A stretch of 51,690 bases of DNA from Chloroflexota bacterium (GTDB lineage: Bacteria; Chloroflexota; Anaerolineae; JAAEKA01): the NCBI GenBank assembly GCA_034717495.1, contig JAYELL010000015.1, forward strand, positions 1-51,690, read 5' to 3'. The first letter of the stretch is position 1; every line of letters begins with the position of its first letter. The notes under the pieces were generated by a model. That model ran no database searches, was not told the DNA's origin, and worked only from the letters and a program-made list of their open reading frames with translations. Positions 43,250 through 51,690 of this stretch are shown in pieces. The position numbers and the translations under genes were made by a program.

Positions 43250-43500
43250 TGTCATCCTCGCGTGCACCCCGGAGGGGCCCGCGAAGGCGGGGAACCAGAG
43301 CATGAACTCCTGGGCTCCAGCTCTGACTCACGCTAGGACGACCAATTATGGCACGCGATATCGATGGACTCCCGCGTGCGCGGGAGTGACGGATGCGTGA
43401 GTTTGTTGTACCGGCGCATCCCGCGACTGCTGTGGGTTGGTGCCCCCGCAATGACAGTGCGAAGCACGCCTGTTGGCGAGAGCCTCTGTAACAGTCACGC
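43250..43500. repeat. Dispersed repeat with outward hairpin ends
   Basis: The left end reads GTCATCCTCGCG...CCCGCGAAGGCGGGGAACCAGAG. The right end, GGACTCCCGCGTGCGCGGGAGTGACG, contains the perfect hairpin ACTCCCGCG-TG-CGCGGGAGT (43368-43387). These are complementary ends of a common intergenic element. A further CCCCCGCAATGACA word follows near 43445. The frames open here are not genes. Confidence 0.65.
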
Positions 43501-43515
43501 TTATTCTTCGGTGTT

Positions 43516-44370
43516 TTAATAGAGCGCTATCGCCAGCTGTTGCTGGTATTCCTGGGTTAGCGTGTGCTCTTCGCCTAGAACATCGAAGATGGACAACATG
43601 TTCTTGCGGGCATTCTCGCGGTAGGTGCCGCGATCCCGCCGTATCACTTCCAGTAGACCTTCCAGGGCTTCCCGGTAACTTTCCTTGGCTGCCAGGGCTG
43701 CTGCCAGATCAAGGCGGGCCTGTAAATCATCCGGATTGGCCGCCAAACGGCGCCTGGCATCGACTTCCCCTCCGCTCAGTTCGGCAGACTGGCGGAAGTT
43801 TGCCTTGGCGATCCAGCTCTCTGCTTCGGCGCGTTCCGGTTTGGCCTGTGGCACGCGTTGCAGCGCAGCCAGTGACTCATCCATCCGATCGAGATTGAAG
43901 AGAACTCTGCCAAGCCCGAGCAGGGCACCGGCGTTATTGGGATCGTCCAGCAACGCTTGCTGGTAGAGGCTTTCGGCCTGCCCAAGGTCACCCCCGGCTT
44001 CCAGGCGCCTGGCGTCGCCTACCAGGTTTTCGGCCGCGCCGGGAACCAGTTCGTCGATGAATCGTCGAATGTTGGGCTCGGGCTGGGCGCCGACAAACTC
44101 AGCGACCACCTGGCCATCTTTGAAGCCTTTGACGGCCGGGATTCCCTGTATGCCGTACCGCGCGGCGGTTTGTTGGTTGTGGTCAACGTTCAATTTGGCA
44201 AGAACCCAGGCGCCGTTGGCTTCCGTTGCCAACCGTTCGAGGACCGGTCCGATCATTCGGCATGGTGCACACCAGGGCGCCCAGAAATCAACAACTACGG
44301 GCCTGGAATGCGACTGCTCGATTACCTGCTGTTGAAAATCCTGATCAGTTACTTCGATGATGTTAGACAT
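43516..44370 (-). CDS. Thioredoxin-domain protein with TPR-like C-terminus (CnoX/YbbN-like)
   Basis: The 284-aa protein has an N-terminal thioredoxin fold with active site W33-C34-A35-P36-C37, then GIQGIPAVKGFKDGQVV. Tetratricopeptide-like repeats (about 120-280: AGGDLGQAESLYQQALLDDPNNAGALLGLGRVLFNLDRMDESLAAL...) follow. This is the architecture of YbbN/CnoX, a co-chaperone that protects proteins from overoxidation. The CxxC pair is complete, so reductase activity is possible. It is the distal gene of a minus-strand group; the LysM gene ends 14 bp upstream of its start codon. It ends next to the repeat region. Confidence 0.9.
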   Translation of the reverse strand: MSNIIEVTDQDFQQQVIEQSHSRPVVVDFWAPWCAPCRMIGPVLERLATEANGAWVLAKLNVDHNQQTAARYGIQGIPAVKGFKDGQVVAEFVGAQPEPNIRRFIDELVPGAAENLVGDARRLEAGGDLGQAESLYQQALLDDPNNAGALLGLGRVLFNLDRMDESLAALQRVPQAKPERAEAESWIAKANFRQSAELSGGEVDARRRLAANPDDLQARLDLAAALAAKESYREALEGLLEVIRRDRGTYRENARKNMLSIFDVLGEEHTLTQEYQQQLAIALY

Positions 44371-44384
44371 TGTGTATCTTCCTA

Positions 44385-45224
44385 TTAGTTCTCACTGTTG
44401 ATAGTCAGCTCAGACATGGTCTCGCCCGACATGTTAGCCAGGATCGCCGCACTTCCCCTGCTCCAAACGGCAGTGTTCCGGGCCCAGTGGAGATCGCCGA
44501 TGTCGTCGATTCCGGCTCTTGTATGTACCCAGATGGCTTCGCCTGGCACAAGCATATAGGGTGGAAAAACGTAGCGGGGCCCGTTGCTGTGCGCCAACGT
44601 CCAGTTGCGCAGTTGCACAGCTTCGCCGCCCTGGTTCTCGATGATTACTGCTTCCGCTTGAACGTCGCCGGGCGAGGCCACGCCAAGCAATACGACGTGC
44701 ACGCCTGTCACCGGCAGGGTCGCCGTGATGGCCGCTTCGGCCTCGATATCGGCGCTCGCAGTCGTTGTGACTGGCAGGGTCACCTCGGGGCCCGGCTGCG
44801 GGATATCAACCAGGGTCGGTGTCGCCGAAGGAGCGGTCGTTGGCGTTGGGGTCGGGGTTCCTGTGGGCAGACTCGCCAGTGGTACCAGGAGCTCTTGCCC
44901 CGTCACCAGGTGATTGGCATCGCCTATGTCGTTCAGCTTGAGCAGAATCTTCGGGTCGACATCCAGTCTTTCGGCGATGGCCAGGAGGGAATCGCCCAGT
45001 TGAACGACATAGATGCCTTTTGCAATGGTCGGCGTTGGTGTCAATGGAACAGTTGCTGTCGCAGTTGGCCCTGGCGTTGCGGTCGACGGCACGATGACGA
45101 AAGGGGTTGGTTCGGTGCCCGAATCGATCCAACCCAGGTTCACTGCAAACCAGAGAACTCCAAGTGTGATTAAGAGGGAGATCACGGCATTGACAACAAT
45201 CAGGCCAAGCCACTGGCGTTTCAT
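44385..45224 (-). CDS. Membrane-anchored LysM and lamin-tail domain protein
   Basis: The 279-aa envelope protein has a single N-terminal membrane helix (residues 6-28) and a Thr/Pro-rich linker. One LysM domain (about 71-116, IYVVQLGDSLLAIAERLDVDPKILLKLNDIGDANHLVTGQELLVP) would bind peptidoglycan-like glycan. A second Thr/Pro linker and a lamin-tail (LTD) domain (about 172-272, VLLGVASPGDVQAEAVIIENQGGEAVQLRNWTL...) follow. LTD domains are found in many secreted bacterial proteins. The start overlaps the stop of the lytic transglycosylase gene by 4 bp (ATGA), so the two are coupled. Both act on or in the cell wall. Confidence 0.88.
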   Translation of the reverse strand: MKRQWLGLIVVNAVISLLITLGVLWFAVNLGWIDSGTEPTPFVIVPSTATPGPTATATVPLTPTPTIAKGIYVVQLGDSLLAIAERLDVDPKILLKLNDIGDANHLVTGQELLVPLASLPTGTPTPTPTTAPSATPTLVDIPQPGPEVTLPVTTTASADIEAEAAITATLPVTGVHVVLLGVASPGDVQAEAVIIENQGGEAVQLRNWTLAHSNGPRYVFPPYMLVPGEAIWVHTRAGIDDIGDLHWARNTAVWSRGSAAILANMSGETMSELTINSEN

Positions 45225-47824
45225 TGCCCTCCTCCGTCTCCGTAGAGCCGCCGGTAGTTGGCGTAATGGGCCAGCACCCGTCGCACGTAGAGCTTCGGTT
45301 CTGCAATCGTAACTTCTTCAACGAACAGGTCGTGGTCGTCGGTATTGGCTTCGTCCAGGAAGTAACGGGCATTGCCGGGCCCGGCATTATAACCGACCAG
45401 GGCCGCATAGGGATTGCCGTCGAACATGTCCAGGGCAGCCGACAGATAGTAGGTGCCGAACTTGATATTGATGTAAGGTTTGTAGATGTCGCTTGCCTGG
45501 AAGCCGGACCAACCCAGCGCACTGGCGATCCACTCAGCGGTGCTGGGGATCACCTGGGTCAATCCCTGGGCCGCGGCGCTGGAGCGGGCCCCCCGTTCGA
45601 AAAAACTCTCCTGGCGAATCAGGGCATACATCAGCAGCGGATCAACTTCAAAGGCAGACCCTTCAGCCTCGACCATGTCGGCAAAGTAGTTGGGGTAGGC
45701 AAGCCGTTGGACAAACTCCGGCGATTCAAAGAGGCCATCAGGCGCGAGGGCGCCAAGCCGGACTCCTGCCAGCGTCGCGTGGCGGTATGCCCCCAAATCC
45801 CTGAAGTAAAGTGACAGCGCGTACATGGCCAGCGGGTCGTTTTTGTAGCGGTCACGCACGGCATCCAATTCCCGGATGGCCTCGGCGCGCAAACCGGCGC
45901 GAAGATAAGTCGCACCCCGCTGCAACTGCTTATCCACGGCAAGCTCAGCCGGCAGTTGGCGCAACGTGGCGGGATCGGAGACGCCGGGGGCAGCCCAGTT
46001 GGCAAGCCACGCATCAGCTTCCTCCTGCAGGCTTTCCTCGTCGGCGTTGGAACTGCTCGTTTTTTGCAGGGGCCCGTCGACGCCGGCCTGTGCAGCCAGT
46101 TCGGCCGCGCGCGCCGTGTAGTAGCTGTCCGGGGCTACCGGCCGGAGACCTTGCCAGGTTTCGATAGCTGCGTCGGTTTCGCCCAGCTCCAACTGCCCCT
46201 TGCCAAGCCAGAAACGTCCTGCGTGGGCATAGGTGTTGCCAGGATAGCTGTCGATCAGTCGCTGCCATGACTCGACGGCGCTGCCCGTTTGGCCGAGGCG
46301 ATATTGGCACAGGCCGCCCCGGTAAAGGGCTTCACCGGCCTGGGCAGACGCGGGATATTGACGGACTATGTCCAGATATTCGGTCGCGGCCGTCTCGCAA
46401 TCGTGGCTTCGTTCCGCGATTTGAGCGGCCTCCAGAAGAGCTTCAGGCGCTCTGACGGATGAGGCTTCGGCGGCCTGAGCGTAGAGGTCCCGGGCCACTT
46501 CATCGCGATCGAGGCGATACTGGGCCGTTGCCATACGGATCAGGACGCCGGCCCGATCCGGGTATTCCGGGTGGGTATCGAGCAAACCCTGCCACTCGGC
46601 CAGGGCCGACTCGTACTCCCTCTGTCCGTAGTAGGCTTCCGCCACCAGAACATGAGGATAGGCCGCATGTTCTGGCGTCTTCTCGAAGTACTCATACATC
46701 GCCGGGATTCCGGCACTTACGTAGCCATTGGCCAGCAGCAACCGGGCCCGAGTGTACTCGTCGACGGGCTGGGAGAGCAGATCGAGCTGGTTGATAGCAC
46801 TGACCGTGACGCCGCTGCGCTCCGATTCTTCGATGGCCTGCCGGTAGCGGGAGGCTGCAGCCTCAGGCTCACCGGCGTTTTCCAGAATCTGGCCCGCTCG
46901 AAACTGGATTTCAGCCTTATACCGGTCATATTGACTCTGGGCAATGATCTGGTCCAACTGAGCCAGTGCGTTCTGCCATGATTCTTTTTCGGCATATACC
47001 TCGGCCAGCTCTTCCCGGGCGGCGAACAGGACAAAGTTGTCGGGTGCCTGAGCAATGGCTTGCTGATAGGCATCGATGGCGCCCTCGTCGTCGCCGGTGC
47101 TGCGCATCAGGCGGGCAATGCGCAGATGGACGGGGCCAGCCAGCGTGTCGTCCTGCGCCAGGTAGCGGCGGTAGGCGTCGATGGCCTGCTGGGGTGCCAC
47201 GACCTGGGTGTATGCCCGAGCCAACCAGAAATCGGTCTCGGGTGGCAACTGCTCGGCCGGCACTTCTGCGCGGGCCTTCTCCAGGGCCACGATCGCCTCG
47301 GTCGGTAGATCATCCTCAAGATAGGCCTGGCCCAAGCGCCAGCGTGCTTCGTAGATCTGCGGATCGTCGGGCCGGTCACGGAGCAAGTTGGCGTAGGCCT
47401 GACGGGCTGCGCCATAGTTGCCCATGTCATGCAAGGCTCGCGCTTCGGAGAGTCGTTGGTTGGCAGGCAGGGTGGCCGTTGGTGTCAGCGTCGGCGTTCC
47501 TGTTGGCGTTGATGTCGGCCTCGGCGTGATGGTGGGTGATGGGGATGCCGTCGCCGACGGTGTTGCTGTGTTGGTGGGTTCCGTCGTTGGGGGGAGATCG
47601 TCCGCCGGCTCAGGGTAGGCCGTCTCGCCAGCATCCGAGGCAGCTTCGCCGCCGTCTTCCCGGCTGGAAACAGATGTGGCCCCGCTGTTTTGGCCGGGTC
47701 GCGGCGTGGCTGTGGCGGTAGCCGTAGCCGTGGGTTTGGCATCGCCGCAACCTGCTGCCATGATCAACAGCACCAGCAGGATCAACGCGGGCGGCCGTGA
47801 GAGGTTGAGTAACTTGATCAGCAT
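45221..47824 (-). CDS. TPR-containing lytic transglycosylase lipoprotein
   Basis: The 867-aa envelope lipoprotein has a signal peptide ending in lipobox M-A-A-G-C (Cys26), then a Thr/Pro/Ala linker. A long array of TPR-like helical repeats spans about 130-690. The C-terminal SLT domain contains ALIRQESFFERGARSSAAAQGLTQVIPSTAEW (catalytic Glu in RQES) and ALVGYNAGPGNARYF. Soluble lytic transglycosylases cut peptidoglycan. The TPR-helix body fits the Slt70-like layout. The frame is open for 34 codons upstream (to 47926), but the signal sequence starts at ATG 47824, so that is used; its SD is weak. Confidence 0.9.
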   Translation of the reverse strand: MLIKLLNLSRPPALILLVLLIMAAGCGDAKPTATATATATPRPGQNSGATSVSSREDGGEAASDAGETAYPEPADDLPPTTEPTNTATPSATASPSPTITPRPTSTPTGTPTLTPTATLPANQRLSEARALHDMGNYGAARQAYANLLRDRPDDPQIYEARWRLGQAYLEDDLPTEAIVALEKARAEVPAEQLPPETDFWLARAYTQVVAPQQAIDAYRRYLAQDDTLAGPVHLRIARLMRSTGDDEGAIDAYQQAIAQAPDNFVLFAAREELAEVYAEKESWQNALAQLDQIIAQSQYDRYKAEIQFRAGQILENAGEPEAAASRYRQAIEESERSGVTVSAINQLDLLSQPVDEYTRARLLLANGYVSAGIPAMYEYFEKTPEHAAYPHVLVAEAYYGQREYESALAEWQGLLDTHPEYPDRAGVLIRMATAQYRLDRDEVARDLYAQAAEASSVRAPEALLEAAQIAERSHDCETAATEYLDIVRQYPASAQAGEALYRGGLCQYRLGQTGSAVESWQRLIDSYPGNTYAHAGRFWLGKGQLELGETDAAIETWQGLRPVAPDSYYTARAAELAAQAGVDGPLQKTSSSNADEESLQEEADAWLANWAAPGVSDPATLRQLPAELAVDKQLQRGATYLRAGLRAEAIRELDAVRDRYKNDPLAMYALSLYFRDLGAYRHATLAGVRLGALAPDGLFESPEFVQRLAYPNYFADMVEAEGSAFEVDPLLMYALIRQESFFERGARSSAAAQGLTQVIPSTAEWIASALGWSGFQASDIYKPYINIKFGTYYLSAALDMFDGNPYAALVGYNAGPGNARYFLDEANTDDHDLFVEEVTIAEPKLYVRRVLAHYANYRRLYGDGGGQ

Positions 47825-47939
47825 GGAATGATGATAGTCGGTGCCCACATTCCTGTCAAATGCAGCGATTGCCACCGCCGGCATTCGTGCATTCGCGGCC
47901 CCATTCGTGGACGGCCTGCGCGCCACCCACCCAATGCGC

Positions 47940-47966
47940 GTACGGGCGAGGTCACCTCACCCGTAC
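47940..47966. promoter_or_regulatory. Inverted repeat in the divergent intergenic region
   Basis: Arms GTACGGGCGAGGT (47940-47952) and ACCTCACCCGTAC (47954-47966) match at 12 of 13 positions around a single C. It lies between the divergent transglycosylase and amylase genes. It may be an operator or a REP-like dispersed palindrome. Confidence 0.5.
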
Positions 47967-48054
47967 AACTTGTTGCCGGTAGTGTAATATGGTACTCTAA
48001 TGACAATTCCCGTGTGATCCAATCAGCCAGGAACCAGAAGCGAGGCAGCACAAA

Positions 48055-51000
48055 ATGCGACGACGCAAGCACTCCCAATTGTCCATTCCCGCGGCCTATG
48101 ACCGCGAGTTCCACGTATCCCGGTCAGCCAGGGATCGATACCTGTTTGATGAGTCCCTGTTTTCTGTCCGGGGAACTATTGCGCTTGCCAACTTTCGGGC
48201 AGCCCGGCAGTTTACCCAGCGCGTCAATGAACGGCATGATTTGCTGCGCTTTCCTGAGCAGGCGGTGAAGGCAGGACAGATCAACGCCATGGCGCTGATT
48301 CACGAACTCATGCACTTGATGATTCTTGCCTACCGCCAGCAAGGCAATCCTGGCGCTCTTTCAGAGGGACTGGCTTATGTGGAGAGCATTGTGGGAGAAG
48401 GAGCGGTTCAGAGCACTGAACAGCACTTCACCGATGAATTTCCGGCACCCACGGTTTACCAGGGCAATCAGACAGCAGAGCAGTACCTGGCAGGCCAAAC
48501 GGGCGAAGACCCCAACCAGGAAGTAGTTCTGGAGGAGATGCTGCTGCTCTGGCTCTCCAACAACAATCCTGCCTTTTCCCCCTATCGAGAGTTTTTTGAT
48601 GATAGTGAAATGGCCAGGGAAACAGCTTACAGGGAAGTCGTCGACGGCCTGCGAGAGTTTTTCGCCGAGCAACCTGCCTTCGGTCCGGGCGGCATGACCC
48701 TGATCGACCTGTTGGAGGCCCCTGCCAAGGCTTCTCCCCACTCTTTGTCAGGACAGTTAGAGTATATCCGTGAGAACTGGGCGCCCTATCTGGGCAAAAG
48801 CCTCTACCGCTTGCTGGCCGGGCTGGATCTGATCGCCGAAGAGGAAAAGCCTATCTTTTTTGGACCTGGCCCCTCGTCAGCGCCCGATTTTGCCCATCTG
48901 GACCCGGAGCCGGAACGGTTCAGCCATGACAAGTTCTGGATGCCCAAGGTAGTCATGCTGTCAAAAAACGCCTTTGTCTGGCTCGATCAGTTGAGCAAGG
49001 CCTGTGGCGAGAAGCTCTACCGCCTGGATCAGATTCCTGATGAGGCATTGGATACGCTGGCCCGGTCGGGTTTCAATGGCCTGTGGTTGATCGGCCTGTG
49101 GGAGCGCAGCAAGGCTTCCAGGCGCATCAAGCAGATGATGGGCAACCCCGAAGCTGTGGCCTCTGCTTACTCGCTCTACGATTACCAGATAGCGGATGAC
49201 CTGGGCGGCTACGAAGCCTACGAAGACCTGCGGGATCGGGCATGGCAACGGGGCATCCGGCTGGCCAGTGACATGGTGCCCAACCATGTGGGAATCGACG
49301 GACGCTGGGTCTTCGAACAGCCCGACTGGTTCATTTCGCTGGATTACAGCCCCTTCCCATCCTACACGTTTGATGGTCCTGATCTATCTGAGGACGGGCG
49401 GGTCGGCATCTATTTGGAGGATCACTACTATACCCGCTCAGACGCGGCGGTGGTTTTCAAGCGGGTGGATCGATGGACCGGGGATACGAAATATGTCTAC
49501 CACGGCAATGATGGTACCAGTATGCCATGGAACGATACGGCACAGCTCAATTACCTCAACGCCGAGGTGCGCGAAGGAGTCATCCAAACGATTTTACACG
49601 TGGCTCGCATGTTCCCGATTATTCGCTTCGACGCTGCCATGACCCTGGCCAAACGCCACTATCAGCGGCTTTGGTTTCCCGAACCTGGCAGCGGTGGCGA
49701 TATTCCCTCCCGGGCAGAGTACGGCCTGAGCAAGGAGCAGTTCAACGAGGCTTTTCCTGAGGAGTTCTGGCGTGAGGTAGTGGATCGAATCGCGGCCGAG
49801 GTGCCCGATACACTGCTGTTGGCCGAGGCGTTTTGGATGATGGAGGGCTATTTTGTGCGTACCCTGGGCATGCACCGCGTTTACAACAGTGCATTCATGA
49901 ACATGCTCAAGAACGAAGAAAACGCCAAGTACAGGTCGGTCATCAAAAACACCGTAGAATTCGACCCTGAGATTCTCAAGCGTTACGTGAATTTCATGAA
50001 CAACCCCGACGAGGATACGGCAGTGGCCCAATTTGGCGAGGGGGATAAGTATTTCGGCACCTGTACCTTACTGGCGACCATGCCTGGTCTGCCCATGTTT
50101 GGCCACGGCCAGGTGGAGGGCTACACCGAAAAATATGGCATGGAATATCGCAAGGCCTATTACGATGAAACGCCGAAACAATGGCTGGTCGAGCGGCACG
50201 AGCGAGAGATATTTCCCCTTTTGCACAAGCGATACCTCTTTGCCGGGGTCGGGAATTTCCTGCTCTACGATTTCTTCAACGCCGATGGATCGGTGAACGA
50301 GGATGTCTTCGCCTATTCCAATCAGGTGGGGGAGGAGCGCGGACTGGTCGTTTACCACAATAAATGGGCGGAGGCCGGCGGCTGGATTCGCGCCTCGGCG
50401 GCCTACGCTGTCAAGGGCCCGGATGGAGAGAAGCACCTGGAGCAGAAAACGTTGGCGCAAGGCCTGGTGCTACCCAGTGACAACAACGCATTTGTCATCT
50501 TCCGCGATCAGGTGACAGGGCAAGAGTATATTCGTAACTGTGCTCAGCTTCACGATGAGGGCATGTTTATCGAACTGGGCGCCTTCAAATACCACGTCTT
50601 TCTCGACTTCCGGGTCGTTCATGACGACCAGCTGAACCGCTACAGGCATTTGATGGGTTACCTCGATGGTCGGGGTGTACCCAACATCGAAGAGGCCATG
50701 GCCGAGATTGTGCTCCAGCCGGTGCTTGAGCCCTTCAGGTCGATTGCTAACGGTCATGTGATTCAGCGGGTGACCGATATGATCACTGGTGAGGAATCGG
50801 TCGATGGCGCGTTCCTGGTCGAAGTGAGTGAGCGGGCCGCGGGCCTGGCGGAGGCTGCCGCCAACTTCGCCGACACAGGCGGCGATAGCAGGTCGCTGGC
50901 GGGTCAGATGTCGGAGGAATTGGGACTTTTCATGAGTCTGCCCGACCTGGCCGAAGAGATGCCTGAGTTGAAGGCGACAGCAGCTGTGCTCAAAGAACAT

Positions 51001-51534
51001 CATGATGAGAGCATTGTTATCTGGGGAACGGCCCTCGGGTGGTTGATGGTCCATGACCTGGGGCAGGTCGTGGACCCGGACGACCCGGCTGCGTCCAGCC
51101 GCAGTTTGATAGACGAGTGGCTGTTGGGACGCCAGATCGCTGCCGCTTTGCAGGAGGCAGGCCTGGACGAAGGTATAGCCTGGCATGCCGTCAGCCTCAT
51201 CAAGGTGCTCGCCAGTCACCAGGACTGGTTTGATGTCAAAGCCCCGGCCGGCCGGGAGGCGTTGGTTGTCCTCACCAGGTTACTGCGCGATCGGGATGTG
51301 CAGCGGTTCCTCCAGGTTAATCGTCATCAAGGGGTTCTCTGGTTCAACAAGGAAGCCTACGAGCAGCTACGCGCCTGGTTGATGTTGCCGGCGATCCTCG
51401 ATGCCCTATCCGGCATGGAGGAAGACGAGGCCAGAGAGACCATCGCTGAGCGCTATGCCATTCTCCAGAAGCTGGCCGAGGCTGGCCGGGAGTCGGGCTA
51501 CCGGATCGAGACCCTGTTGGAGGCGGCCAGGTAA
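48055..51534 (+). CDS. GH13 alpha-amylase-family protein with N-terminal zincin-like motif
   Basis: This 1159-aa protein lacks a signal peptide, so it is probably cytosolic. Residues 300-760 form the GH13 barrel: region I DMVPNHVG (406-413), region II IIRFDAAMT with nucleophile Asp526 and Arg524, region III LLLAEAFW with Glu591, and region IV NNPDED (649-654), which replaces the usual N-H-D. The N-terminal 280 residues are not amylase. They contain HELMH (83-87) and, 16 residues on, Glu104 in LSEGLAYVE, the HExxH...E pattern of gluzincin metallopeptidases. The C-terminal 400 residues are mostly helical and unrecognised. Start: ATG 48055, with GAGG upstream. Confidence 0.85.
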   Translation: MRRRKHSQLSIPAAYDREFHVSRSARDRYLFDESLFSVRGTIALANFRAARQFTQRVNERHDLLRFPEQAVKAGQINAMALIHELMHLMILAYRQQGNPGALSEGLAYVESIVGEGAVQSTEQHFTDEFPAPTVYQGNQTAEQYLAGQTGEDPNQEVVLEEMLLLWLSNNNPAFSPYREFFDDSEMARETAYREVVDGLREFFAEQPAFGPGGMTLIDLLEAPAKASPHSLSGQLEYIRENWAPYLGKSLYRLLAGLDLIAEEEKPIFFGPGPSSAPDFAHLDPEPERFSHDKFWMPKVVMLSKNAFVWLDQLSKACGEKLYRLDQIPDEALDTLARSGFNGLWLIGLWERSKASRRIKQMMGNPEAVASAYSLYDYQIADDLGGYEAYEDLRDRAWQRGIRLASDMVPNHVGIDGRWVFEQPDWFISLDYSPFPSYTFDGPDLSEDGRVGIYLEDHYYTRSDAAVVFKRVDRWTGDTKYVYHGNDGTSMPWNDTAQLNYLNAEVREGVIQTILHVARMFPIIRFDAAMTLAKRHYQRLWFPEPGSGGDIPSRAEYGLSKEQFNEAFPEEFWREVVDRIAAEVPDTLLLAEAFWMMEGYFVRTLGMHRVYNSAFMNMLKNEENAKYRSVIKNTVEFDPEILKRYVNFMNNPDEDTAVAQFGEGDKYFGTCTLLATMPGLPMFGHGQVEGYTEKYGMEYRKAYYDETPKQWLVERHEREIFPLLHKRYLFAGVGNFLLYDFFNADGSVNEDVFAYSNQVGEERGLVVYHNKWAEAGGWIRASAAYAVKGPDGEKHLEQKTLAQGLVLPSDNNAFVIFRDQVTGQEYIRNCAQLHDEGMFIELGAFKYHVFLDFRVVHDDQLNRYRHLMGYLDGRGVPNIEEAMAEIVLQPVLEPFRSIANGHVIQRVTDMITGEESVDGAFLVEVSERAAGLAEAAANFADTGGDSRSLAGQMSEELGLFMSLPDLAEEMPELKATAAVLKEHHDESIVIWGTALGWLMVHDLGQVVDPDDPAASSRSLIDEWLLGRQIAAALQEAGLDEGIAWHAVSLIKVLASHQDWFDVKAPAGREALVVLTRLLRDRDVQRFLQVNRHQGVLWFNKEAYEQLRAWLMLPAILDALSGMEEDEARETIAERYAILQKLAEAGRESGYRIETLLEAAR

Positions 51535-51547
51535 TGGTTGGTCGCGT

Positions 51548-51649
51548 GGACACGGAGACACGGAGAGGGGGGATGCGGAGACGCGGAGAGGGGGGACACG
51601 GAGACACGGGGAGGGGGGATGCGGAGACACGGGGAGGGGGGACACGGCG
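51548..51649. repeat. 23-bp tandem repeat, four copies and a partial
   Basis: Units start at 51548, 51571, 51594, 51617 and 51640. The first word alternates GGACACGG and GGATGCGG, and each unit ends in AGGG-rich text. It begins 13 bp behind the amylase stop. The 41 bases to the window end hold GGAGTCGAGGCTG, also seen at about 31690-31703. Confidence 0.9.
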
Positions 51650-51690
51650 GTCGGATGGGTAGGAGTCGAGGCTGTGCGTAGCTCCCTTTA

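Noticed and set aside
43179-43451. Short open frames in the repeat region
   Set aside because: They follow dispersed repeat sequence on both strands and have no domain or ribosome binding site.

Overview
The window looks like a chromosomal segment of an uncultured Chloroflexota bacterium, probably of the Anaerolineae/Caldilineae group. This is inferred from gene style, not from a marker gene: Ala/Glu/Pro and Thr/Pro linkers behind lipoprotein signals, split transketolase, CUT1 sugar transport, and many short purine-rich tandem repeats between genes. No rRNA, tRNA, CRISPR array, phage gene or transposase was found.

Region 1 (1-9.2 kb) is mostly housekeeping. A membrane-anchored Cys-rich ferredoxin (+) converges on a minus-strand run of queG, homoserine dehydrogenase and tryptophanase. 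A second minus-strand run, plsX-fabF-membrane protein, ends at a clear intrinsic terminator. A PspC protein follows. At 9.2-9.75 kb lies an octamer minisatellite with the relic of a four-helix-bundle (S23-type) gene.

Region 2 (9.7-42.8 kb) holds an AMMECR1 protein and then about 32 kb of carbohydrate/sugar-acid catabolic genes, nearly all on the + strand. Module A (10.5-19.9 kb): GntR/UTRA regulator with a visible promoter and palindromic operator, xylose-isomerase-like TIM barrel, PfkB sugar kinase, two-subunit transketolase, SAF-domain oxidoreductase of the COG4091 (DXR-II-like) type, and E1alpha/E1beta/E2 of a 2-oxoacid dehydrogenase complex without E3. Module B (20.1-34.3 kb): TIM barrel, GntR/FCD regulator, ABC sugar transporter (binding protein, two permeases, two ATPases), two more TIM barrels, Gfo/Idh/MocA dehydrogenase, small membrane protein, xylulokinase and a divergent xylose isomerase. 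Module C (34.7-42.8 kb): FAD oxidase plus Fe-S subunit, TIM barrel, UPF0261 protein, creatininase-family hydrolase, LarA-family protein and TauE/SafE exporter. The likely logic is uptake of a sugar or sugar acid, isomerisation/epimerisation, phosphorylation and cleavage, with a side branch for 2-hydroxy acids. The substrate cannot be named from sequence.

Region 3 (42.8-51.7 kb) starts with about 650 bp of dispersed repeats. A minus-strand set follows: TPR lytic transglycosylase lipoprotein, LysM/lamin-tail protein and thioredoxin-TPR protein. Diverging from it is a 1159-aa GH13 amylase-like protein with a zincin-like motif in its N-terminal region. A 23-bp tandem repeat closes the window.

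The most notable non-coding signals are: an inverted pair of about 0.2-0.3 kb elements 34 kb apart (75-293 and 34350-34664) that differ by exactly four 24-bp internal units; arrays of TGACAT/ATGTCA half-sites in module A that match the operator at the GntR promoter; and a 129-bp terminal-inverted-repeat element that supplies the stop codon of the Fe-S gene.
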